NCBI GenBank assembly: GCA_037157565.1
Contig: JAZHRO010000012.1
Location: 4,800,501 to 4,864,500, forward strand
DNA: 64,000 nt
Direction of reading: 5' to 3'
DNA from: Thalassia testudinum
Lineage: Eukaryota > Streptophyta > Magnoliopsida > Alismatales > Hydrocharitaceae
The translations under genes were made by a program, and so were the position numbers. Of the stretch, positions 55,323-64,000 are shown piece by piece (position 1 is the first letter of the stretch; every line of letters starts with the position of its first letter). Below the pieces are notes generated by a model. That model was not told the DNA's origin and ran no database searches. It worked only from the letters and a program-made list of their open reading frames with translations.

Positions 55323-55979
55323 TAATCTTGAGTAAACTCCCACCCAAGGCTAGGGACCCAGGAACTCCCCTGATTTCATGTAAAATTGGTGAAACCCAAT
55401 TTGATAGAGCCTTTTAGACCTAAGTGCCTCCATAAACCTAATACCTACATCCCTCCTTGACCACCTTGAAGAGTCCAAACTGAAATCAACTGAGGTGACA
55501 TTGCAGTTAGCTGATCGATCCATCAAGTCACCTAAAGGAATACTTGAGGATGTCATTGTTAGGGTATGGGATTTCTACTTCTCGGTGGATTTCATAGTTC
55601 TGGATATGGATGCACCTAAGAACCTAAGGGATACATCGATTATATTAGGGAGACCTTTTCTGGCCACTGCTAGGGCCAACATAAATTGTGAGGAGGGCCA
55701 AATAGAATTAAAATTTGGGAATCAAACTCTGAAGATTGACATCTTTAAGGCCCAACAAGGGATTAATTGCGGGGTTATAGAGCAAATATGTGATATCAAA
55801 GCCATGGTTGATGAATCGCATGTTGAGGACAACCTGATTATCCTTGATCAACCACCAGAAGATCAAAACCTGCAAACAGAGGAGTCTGAATCTGATCTAG
55901 ATACACCCATAACTCCTAACCTTGTCCCTGATACAAACCCTGAACCACCCGCTGCTGCTGATAATCCCATCCTAGAACT
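55323..55979 (+). pseudogene. protease of element F2
   Basis: Reading needs a frame change near 55330 and a one-base deletion near 55415. The active site then reads DLSASINL (Asp at 55417-55419), so the Gly after Asp-Leu is Ser (AGT at 55423-55425). LADRSIKSPKGI, VIVRVWDFYF, VDFIVLDMD and ILGRPFLATARANI follow in the open frame 55495-56001. Confidence 0.8.
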
Positions 55980-57060
55980 CTGCCCCTTCCTGACCATCTG
56001 AAGTATGTCTTTTTGGGTTCCAATTAGACATTTCCTGTGATTATCAACTCCCGACTCACACTTGACTAGGAATCTCGTCTGATTACTGTTCTCCAGCAAC
56101 ATCATAGAGCCATTGGATGGACTCTCGATGACTTGACTGGTATAAGCCCCTCTAATTGTACACATCGAATCTATACAGAAAGAGGGCGCACGACCTTCAC
56201 GAGAGATGCAGAGTGTTTAAACCCTAATCTGCAGGAGGTCGTGAAAAAGGAGATCATCAAGTGGTTAGATGCAGGGATCATCTACCCGATCTCTGACAGT
56301 CGCTGGGTGAGTCCAATCCAGGTAGTGCCTAAGAAGGCCGGACTCACCATCATCATGACTGAAATTGGAGAGGTCATACTGACCCGAATAGCTAACTCGT
56401 GGAGAGTCTACATTGATTACAAAAGACTCAATTCCTCCACGAAGAAGGACCATTTCCCACTACCGTTTATTGATCAGATCCTCGAGAAACTAGCGGGAAA
56501 TAGGTTCTTCTGCTTTCTTGACGGGTACTCCAGTTATAACCAAGTGGCAATTCATCCTGAGGACCACAAAAAGACCACATTCACCTGCCCCTTCAGGACG
56601 TACGCGTTCTGAAGGATGCCGTTCGGTCTCTGCAATGCACTCGTGACTTTTTAGCAGTGCATGCTTGCCATACTCTCAGATATGGTAGGTGATTATATGG
56701 AAGTCTTCATGGATGACTTTTCAGTTTTTGGAGCTTCATTTGACGAATGCCTCCAGCACTTGGTCCAAATACTCAGGCGGTGCATCGATGTGAATCTGGT
56801 TCTTTCCTGGGAAAAGAGCCATTTCATGGTGCCTGAGGGAATCATCCTAGGACATCTGATTTCGGAGAAAGGCATCCAAGTCGATTGAGCCAAGGTTAAC
56901 TTGATTTCCAAACTCTATGCCTAGCTCGATCAAGGGCATCCGATCTCTTCTGGGCATGTCAATTTTTACCATCGATTATCCCTGATTCTTCAAAAATCGC
57001 GCGTCCCCTGACTACTCTTCTCTCCAAGGATGTACCTTTCAAAATCTCCAAGGAATGCAC
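55980..57060 (+). pseudogene. reverse transcriptase of element F2
   Basis: EIIKWLDAGIIYPISDSRWVSPIQVVPKK, YIDYKRLNSSTKKDHFPLPFIDQILEKL, CFLDGYSSYNQVAIHPED and a complete FMDDFSVFG box at about 56706-56720. TGA replaces an Arg codon before RMPFGLCNA (about 56610), TAG occurs in the TF*QCML block (about 56652) and TGA after GIQVD (56886). The connection domain is frameshifted near 56930-56980. Confidence 0.85.
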
Positions 57061-57640
57061 TCAAGCATTTGAGATCCTTCGTGACCGAGTTACCCAAGCC
57101 CCAATCCTACAGTCCCCTGATTGGTCTCAACCCTTTGAGATCATGTGCGATGCATCTAACTTCGCTGTAGGAGTGGTGTTGGGGCAGAAAATTGACGGGA
57201 AACCCGTGGTCATTTACTATGCTAGCAAAACACTAGATGAGGCTCAGCATAACTACATGGTTACTAAGAAAGAGCTGCTGGCTATAGTATTTGCCTTAGA
57301 AAAATTCAGATCATACCTCTTGGGTTCCCATGTTATCATCTACTCTGATCACACGGCTGTGAGGCATCTCCTTGCAAAGAAGGACGTGAAACCTTGATTA
57401 ATCTGATGGATCTTACTATTGCAAGAATTTGACCTCAAGATTCGTGACAAAGTGGGAAAACAAAACGTGGTAGCTGATCACTTGTCTTACCTTCCTTCTG
57501 AGATCATTGACCCTTCCGAACCCATCACGAAACATTTTCCTGATGGGAACCTCCTGATTATCAATATAGGGCTTCCATGGTTTGCTAACATAGCAAACTA
57601 CTTGGCATCACATCAGATCCCATCTGATTAGCCAAAGGCC
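57061..57640 (+). pseudogene. RNase H of element F2
   Basis: FEIMCDASNFAVGVVLGQK carries the first Asp, [36 protein letters not shown] the Glu, and YSDHTAVRHLLAKKDVKP the next Asp. Two TGA stops follow (near 57395 and 57407), then [31 protein letters not shown] at 57629-57631 replaces a Trp. Confidence 0.85.
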
Positions 57641-58867
57641 AAGAAGGACAAATTGCATTCCGATGCCAAGTATTACCTTTGGGAAGACCCGTATCTATTC
57701 TGCATTGGTGCTGATCAAATAATGCGACGATGTGTCGCGGAAGTAGAAATCAAAGACATACTCTCTTTCTGCCATGACCAGGCATGCGGTAGACATTTTT
57801 TAGGACACAAAACCACATCAAAAGCCCTCCAGTGTGGCTTTTACTGGCCCATAATTTTCAAGGATGCATACGATCACTGTAAGGCATGTACCCATTGCCA
57901 GACCTTGGGCAACATGAGCCATCGAGACATGATGCCTTTACAGCCGATCTTAGTATGCGAGATTTTTGACATTTGGGGGATTGATTTTATGGGACCCTTC
58001 CCTATCTCGGATTGCTTCGAATACATCTTACTCGCTGTTGACTACATGTCCAAGTGGATCGAAGTCATTCCGACCCAAACCAATGATCAAAAGATTGTTA
58101 TCAAATTCATTCATCAAAACATCTTCTCAAGGTTCGGGATTCCATGCATAATAATTTCCGATGGAGGAACCCATTTCACAAACGCTCAGTTCAAGTCACT
58201 AATGACCAAATACAGGGTGTCACACCGAATCTCTACTCCTTACCACCTCCAAACTAATGGTCTAGCTAAGCTATCAAACCAGGAGATCAAGAAAATCCTC
58301 CAGGTTACTGTTCGACCTAACAAGAAGAATTGGTCATCCCGATTGCCGGAAGCTTTGTGGGCTTATAGGACCTCCCACAAGACCCAATTAGGTATGTCTC
58401 CCTTTAGACTGGTGTATGGGAAGGCATGTCACCTCCCCGTCGAATTGGAGCATAAAGCCTATTGGGTAGTACGGAATTGCAACTTAGATCTTTCTAAGGC
58501 TGGAACCCATAGAAGGCTTCAAATGAGCAAGATCAATGAATTATGCCACGACGTGTATGAGAACTCGCGAATTTACAAAGAATGGGTTAAAGCCTTTCAC
58601 GACAAGCACATTTCCAGAAAGATCTTTCATCCGGGTCAAAAGGTTCTACTCTTTGATGCCCGACTCAAATTATTCCCAGGAAAGCTACGATCTAAGTGGA
58701 TCGGACCCTACCTAGTCTGACAAATCTTTGGAAATGGAGCCGTTGAGATCAGTCCACTCAGCCACGATTCCAAACCCTTCGTCGTGAACGTTCAGAGACT
58801 CAAATCGTTCATTGAAATGACCAATATAGATTTGGTTGAGTCATCCTTTATCCTCCATTCTCCCTGA
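57641..58867 (+). pseudogene. integrase of element F2, catalytic Glu replaced
   Basis: The open frame 57653-58720 has the HHCC region (HDQACGRHFLGH...CKACTHCQ), IDFMGPFPI with the first Asp and ISDGGTHF with the second. At the third catalytic position the text reads NGLAKLSNQEIK: the Glu of the usual QAEVSN motif is Lys (AAG at 58268-58270). [31 protein letters not shown] and KLRSKWIGPYLV follow, then a TGA and GAVEISPL...FVVNVQRLKSF to a TGA at 58865-58867. A single-base loss of this Glu inactivates integration. Confidence 0.85.
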
Positions 58868-60490
58868 GCTCATTGCACCCAGCCGATGGCGTAAAACTCT
58901 GCGCTTAACGGGAGGAAACCCATCATTCTTTGAAAAACCCAAAACCTTTTCTAACATTTCTACGTTGAATTCATATTGCACTTTAGGGTTCGTCCATTAG
59001 CACAGCCAACTCCACCTCAGGTACCCGTACCCAAGAATAGAAATCGTTCGCAACAATCACCTCGACCCATTAGCCCACCCAACACCTGTCCTAATGAATG
59101 AACTAAGCTGAATTCGAACCCACCTAATTTACAATGGGGACATTGCAAATCGTAGGCATGGGGGGGTATGAAAGTGCAAAATGTCATGAAAACTCATACA
59201 AGAAAAGGTTTCAACAAAAAAATCACATATCACAAAAAACACAAAAAAATTGAAACATCTTGAAAAAAGAACAAAAAAACTGAGGAGGGGGGAGAGAAAA
59301 TTTTTAGGCTATACAAAATATGAGGAAAAGAGCAAAATGCCAAAAAGGAGCACAAAATGAAAAAGAAAAAAGAATAGTCATTAGTAAAAGATTAAGGGAT
59401 TAACTAAAGTTCTAGACCACAACAAGAAAAAAGAGAAAATAAGAAAAAAAGTGCTAAGGAGATACAAAAAAAGATTAGTAGGAACGCTGACTTTAGGCCT
59501 TTTGGGCTAGACTCTTGGCTTAAAAATTTAAGTGCCCGTTAAAATCTGGATATTCCTCAATAGGTTGGGGAAAATGCAAAGCTAAGTATTAGGTCTAAGG
59601 CTTAGGGAGTATTCGACCTCGTTAACTGACCTTCGATTTGTAGGATTCGGTAACCTAAGCACCCCAACCCACACACAGTCTGGTTCAGTGCGCATAACTA
59701 TCAAAATCACGCAAAAGCGTTTTAATGCTCTGAAAAAATTGCCTAGATTAGGAGCGGCCGATCAACACAAGTTGATTTGGACGAGTTCCTGGTGCAGAGA
59801 GGCGGGAAATTCCCCTTGAAGATGCGTAACAACATATCGTCTCCTCGGTGCTTGTCTCTTAGGATATTTAAATATCCTACCCGAGGCATGTAAGCACTCT
59901 GCTAGTTCAGATACCATGCGCGGCATTATCACGAAATGTCGATTGCCAGGGTCAGAATTCAGCCACGGAACGCCATGGGCGGGATTATCTCGAAATCTCG
60001 AAAGCTAGGGTTCTGGGGGTTGCCATGGGCGGTGCTATCATGAAGCATCGATTGCCAGAGACCTTTGAGGATTGATGATGGGGATGAGGAATCCTATACA
60101 GATCGTGTTAAGAAGCCAATCTGAAGCTAAAAATAAAAAGAAAAGAGAGAGAAAGCTCTCCAAACAAATAAATCCTTTGTCTCTCTCTTACAAAAATGCA
60201 CTGCAAACTGAACCTAGGCTAAAAATGTCTCAAGCACAGGTGCTTTAACCGCAGAGTCCAACGAATCCTAGGATAATTTCTGTGGGCCTTAAAAACCTTT
60301 ATGGAGGACTGAGCTAAAGCGGGACAGGTCCGGATTTTGGTTGGTACTTGAGTACCACTAGGCCTATTGTCGGCATTCTGACCTAATCACAGAAGAAAAA
60401 GAAAAAGCACTTATCACAACTTGTAGAAGAAATTCATGGTCTAGAATAGATGTTAAAACCTTGAAATTTTGCTAAGGGTCTAGCAAAAGC
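58868..60490 (+). other. 3' noncoding region of element F2
   Basis: No gene. It contains an internal polypurine tract (59153-59168), long A-rich DNA (59180-59480), and three imperfect repeats at 59914-59952, 59972-60010 and 60022-60060, each starting CCATG.GCGG and containing ATC.CGAA and GCCAGGG-like words. Confidence 0.6.
59153..59168 (+). other. internal (second) polypurine tract of element F2
   Basis: TAGGCATGGGGGGGTA, preceded by CAATGGGGACATTGCA, 1.34 kb before the LTR-proximal tract with nearly the same sequence. Confidence 0.55.
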
Positions 60491-60504
60491 TAGGCATGGG
60501 GGTA
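60491..60504 (+). other. polypurine tract of element F2
   Basis: TAGGCATGGGGGTA directly before the 3' LTR; identical to the tract of element A. Confidence 0.85.
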
Positions 60505-63223
60505 TGATGAGAAACTCATCATGAGCCTTAACTAGCTCATTTTGACCTGAGAAAGTAAACAAAAGCTTCTACATAACCTAAAGGAAGGCCTAATTCAAGG
60601 GATTACTGTTTTGGGAAGGAAACATGAACTAAAGGGTAAAACTGCAACTTTACCACTATAGTACATCAACAGGATTTCTCAGGGGTTAAACATAGGTCAA
60701 TTGGAGTAAATAAAAGGAAAAGTGGGATGATTCAGTCAGAAAAGGGTTATTGTGAGATTTAAGAATTAAATGACATTCTTTAACCCTAAAACAAACCCAC
60801 TTAATTTCACAAGGTTATGATCAGGATAAAAATCAACTAAATCCTCTAAAATTCATGGAAAAATATCCCCTAGGGTTTAGAACCTTCAATTTGGCCTTTG
60901 GAACCTATTTTGACCTAGATTGGGGTCCTAGCTCAATATTTAACCTAATTTAGGTTTTTATGCAAAATGTTCAGTCAAACTTAGTCAAACCTAAAATCCA
61001 ACTTCACCATTGAATTCCTTAGGCCCAAATTAGGTTTGTACCAAAATTTGGGCCTAAGGGAAGGTCATCTTGACCTACTTTGCAAAATGGTCCACCCAAT
61101 TACATTCTGGCTCCTAACTTTTGAAAACCCTTACGCAGAGCCCCCTAACTTCTTTGCCACCCTTACATTCAGGTCCCTCCGCCATTACAGCGGAGGAATC
61201 CCATTCCGGTGAGGATTTGAGGAGGATATCTCCTCAAATCCTCAGAGATCTCCTCCCAGATTTGGAAGGGAGATTCTCTGAGGATTTCTCCATCGTCAGA
61301 ACGAGATCTCCAGATCAAATTTACACCAAATCTCTCGTGCGAATGCTCGAGAGATTTGGGTGTCTTGCGCACCTACCTTCTCCGGCGAGGCCTTTGCGCT
61401 GGAAGGCTTGCCTTCCAAGCACAAAGGGCTCGGCCAGCGGCTATAAAAGGACCCCCGGTCCTTTACGCATTTTTCTAGCTTGATTTAACCGCAGATACCC
61501 TCTCAATTTCCTCCTTCCTCATCTTCGGTCAAACACCCGCAAGCTCCGGTGATCTCTCCTCCCTCCTCTCGTCGCTCTGCCACCATACCAGTGGCAGAGT
61601 TAGCTTCGTCTCGTTCCTCCGCTTTGCGTCGCACCAACGCATGCCTCTCCGACCTCCTCGTCGTCGCCGTCATCCTCACCTCAGGGCCTTCTTCCCCGAC
61701 GATGGCACATACACGTCGTTCATCTCCTCTGCCTCCCCTTCGTCCCAATACCCGCAGATAAGTTCCTCTCCTCCCACTCTTCGTTTTCCCTCATTTAATT
61801 TCATAAAATGCCACTGTCCACCTCCATCTTCTCCATCTCCGGCTGACCTCCAGTGAGGCGCATCCACCACTCTGCACCTCCACACGCCTCACCACCAACC
61901 TCATCACCTTCACCATCACCCACTGATCACTTTCCGCCCATCCACTGACTAGCACACACGCCCCACACTTCCACCGAACAAACCCACACACACGGTCATA
62001 GTTCGACCTAGGCACGCATGCCTAGGCCATTCTATGCCATGCCGACCCTCGCCTCACCTTCGTCGTGACACGGCGAAGCTTTCCCTATTGTTTGACAGGG
62101 CCACAAGGCTGTCTTTGTGTCGTGCAAGTCAGAGCCCCCTTCTGCCATTAACATTGAAGCAAGCTTTCTTGCTAAGAGCTCCAGGCCGCACACTCCAGGC
62201 ATAAGGGCTCCAGGCTATGCGCGTTGAGCGTGCGAACGTATCTAGCCTGAGAGCAGACGTCGCGAGGCTTCCAGCTGCTCTAATTGAGTGAAGTCTCCTC
62301 CTGCCGGTGCCAGCAGAAGCGAGTGGGACATTTAGTCCTACCTCGTAAACTCAGGGGTAAGCGGCGAGACTTATATTGATTTTGTGCTTTCTGCTGGTTG
62401 CCTCAAGTAACATGGGGTGAGGTCCCTCGCCCTCACTCACTCACGCCTCGTCCGCGACCTCTGCCCTCGCGGACCTAGCACCGAACCTGATTACCTAGAC
62501 CTAGCACTCCTCGTGCACTACACCACGCTGGTGCGCCTAGACCCGGGCACGTGAAACCCAACCCGATTACCCAACTCTGGGAGAGCATACCTAAGAGCAA
62601 AATAGAGAGAGAGAGACGCGAGGAGGGGTAAGGGTAGGTTTTGCTCTGCTATGCTGTGCAAGAAAGAAAGAAGAGTCTAAAGGCAGAAGAAGAGAAAGTT
62701 AAGAAGGAAGAAGAGGAGAGGCTGAAGAAGAAGACCAACTGCAGAAGAGGAAGAGAAGAAGAAGAAGGAGGTAGCTGCTGAAGGTAAAGGAAGCCAAAGC
62801 TAAGGAGGGACTTAGCCGTAGAAGAAGAAAGAAGAGGAAGAAGATAAAGAAGAAGAAGCCAAAGAAGGCAGAAGAAGCATAGCCATAGAGAAAGAGAAAG
62901 AAGAGAGAAACAGAAGGCAAAAATCAGAAAGAGAAGGACAAATCAAGCCCTGTAGCAAGAACTTTTAAGACGTCTGATTTTTCATCAGACGTCCAATTTT
63001 TGAGCTTATTTCTACATTGACATTATTTCTCAATTTTGATTAGATTGGTTATTGCTTTTTATTAAATTGAGAGTTGTGCTCTTAAGTTTTTAAATACCCA
63101 ATTGCTCCCTATGTTCGACCTCGGATACCTTGGTTTTTGAGTTATAAATTCTTATTTGTTTTCTCGACGATTTCATGTATACTGCAACAAACATCTTTTA
63201 AACACGATCTTGCCTCATCAACA
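60505..63223 (+). repeat. 3' LTR of element F2
   Basis: 2,719 bp, beginning TGATGAGAAACTC and ending CCTCATCAACA. It carries TATAAAAG at 61442-61449, CCTAGGCA repeat at 62007-62026 and leader hairpin at 62058-62078 (one G-U pair instead of the G-C of the 5' LTR). GA-rich tract at about 62660-62940. Confidence 0.95.
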
Positions 63224-63228
63224 AGCAT
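63224..63228 (+). other. target-site duplication of element F2, right copy
   Basis: AGCAT, identical to 49502-49506. Confidence 0.9.
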
Positions 63229-63640
63229 GTACCGGTACTTATGGCTAGTACCGGTACTTGCTACAAGTACCTTGATTTATTAGTATAAACCAATTTTTAG
63301 GGTAATCCTATCTAAGCTATACGACTTTATTTTCAAGAAATCGATTTTGAGTATTAAAACAAACTATTGAGTGTGAATATGAACCCTAATTATCTCTACT
63401 TTGATTTTAACTCCTAGATTATCTTATTCTTGTTTGGAGACATACAAAGATTCCAAGTTACAACAAATAAAACAAAAAAACTACAATCTTCTCTCTTCAT
63501 ATCTTCCATTCTTTCTTGTTTGCTAGCATCCACTTATTCTATCTACTGTATTTTCCTGTAATACTTCATAAACGCATCATATTTTAAAACGGTTTTGTTA
63601 ACACTAAAACACAAAAGAGAAGTTGAACTAAGTTCCAACA
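63229..63640 (-). repeat. LTR K, second part (start of the minus-strand LTR)
   Basis: Continues K after F2, with two GTACCGGTAC words just inside, and ends at TGTTGGAAC on the minus strand (plus 63640). Confidence 0.8.
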
Positions 63641-64000
63641 ATCTACCCCTTTTTTGGTATTGATAAAACAAACAAGATACAAACAAGATACTCATATTTA
63701 AAATAAACAGAAACCTTATAAGAGAGGAATAAAAAACTCCACGAGGAGTGAAAAACCTGCCCCTCAAACTAAGCTTCCCCTATTATAAATATGAAGTATT
63801 CATACCATTTCTCCCCCTTTTTGTCAGGCAAGCAAAAACATAAGCAAATAATACATTTTTAAGCAATCAAAGCATGATATATAAGCAACCAACTTCATAC
63901 AACCTTCATAAAAACTAAACATGATAAAGTTCATAAAGATAAAGCTTGAGACAATTTTAGCAAAGACACACATAAGAAATCTTAAAAATCCTACAAGTTT
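63641..64000 (-). mobile_element. 3' interior of a minus-strand SIRE-like element (K)
   Basis: Next to LTR K, the minus strand reads a polypurine tract AAAAAAGGGGTAGAT (about 63658-63641), and a second one AAAAAGGGGGAG at 63822-63811. The 'gcttgcctgacaaaaag' and 'atacttcatattta' blocks match 46570-46620 of element I. The element therefore runs off the right edge and K is its 3' LTR. No coding sequence of it is in the window; the 74-aa minus frame at 63543-63767 is chance. Confidence 0.75.

Larger units (their letters stand above)
49507..63223 (+). mobile_element. complete Athila-like Ty3/gypsy element F2 (13.7 kb)
   Basis: LTRs of 2,708 and 2,719 bp, exact AGCAT duplication, primer-binding site, polypurine tract, and gag, protease, RT, RNase H and integrase in the Athila order. 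The element is structurally whole but coding-dead: at least eight stops in gag, a protease frameshift, several stops in RT and RNase H, and a lost integrase Glu. No envelope-like ORF follows integrase; a 1.6-kb noncoding region does. Confidence 0.95.

Overview
The window is plant nuclear DNA made almost entirely of nested LTR retrotransposons. I see no host gene, rRNA or true tRNA gene, and no CRISPR array. The families (Athila-like Ty3/gypsy, SIRE/Maximus-like and other Ty1/copia, one CACTA-type DNA transposon end) and the large solo and split LTRs point to a medium-to-large angiosperm genome. I cannot name the species. Family names (LTR-1, A to K) are mine.

Layout. 1-1502: LTR of family A (+), sitting in a minus-strand Athila-like element B (1503-7841), which itself sits in an F-type LTR fragment C (7842-8584). 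8585-27845: Athila-like element D (+), split inside its RT/RNase H junction by a young, complete, non-autonomous element A (14394-22120; TSD ACCAG) that carries one intact 597-codon ORF and no gag or pol. 27846-32748: an old LTR G, split by a solo LTR F1 (29116-31834; TSD CCTCA). 32749-34159: AT-rich DNA ending in a CACTA-type terminus. 34160-48581: degenerate copia element H in two pieces, split by a minus-strand solo LTR J (37146-48212), which is split in turn by SIRE-like element I (38314-48077; TSD CTATC). 48582-64000: a second insertion into H, the 3' LTR (K) and start of the interior of a minus-strand SIRE-like element. K is split by a complete 13.7-kb Athila-like element F2 (49507-63223; TSD AGCAT).

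How the parts work together. Every gag-pol copy here is broken by stops, frameshifts or lost catalytic residues, so none can move by itself. Element A is the exception in quality: its LTRs differ by only about 17 substitutions and three small indels, and its ORF is open. It shares LTR modules and a leader segment with B, so B-like elements are the best candidates for supplying its enzymes.

Signals that ordinary annotation does not explain: a tRNA-like segment with Pol III A-box and B-box motifs inside the LTRs of A and B; a candidate mini-exon shortly after the primer-binding site in four different Athila-like elements; a second polypurine tract 1.2-1.3 kb before the real one in three of them; a leader hairpin with a compensatory base change in F-type LTRs; and palindromic GTACCGGTAC arrays in the SIRE-like LTRs that recur just upstream of the extra third ORF. 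All calls come from reading by eye; boundaries without an exact target duplication are approximate.
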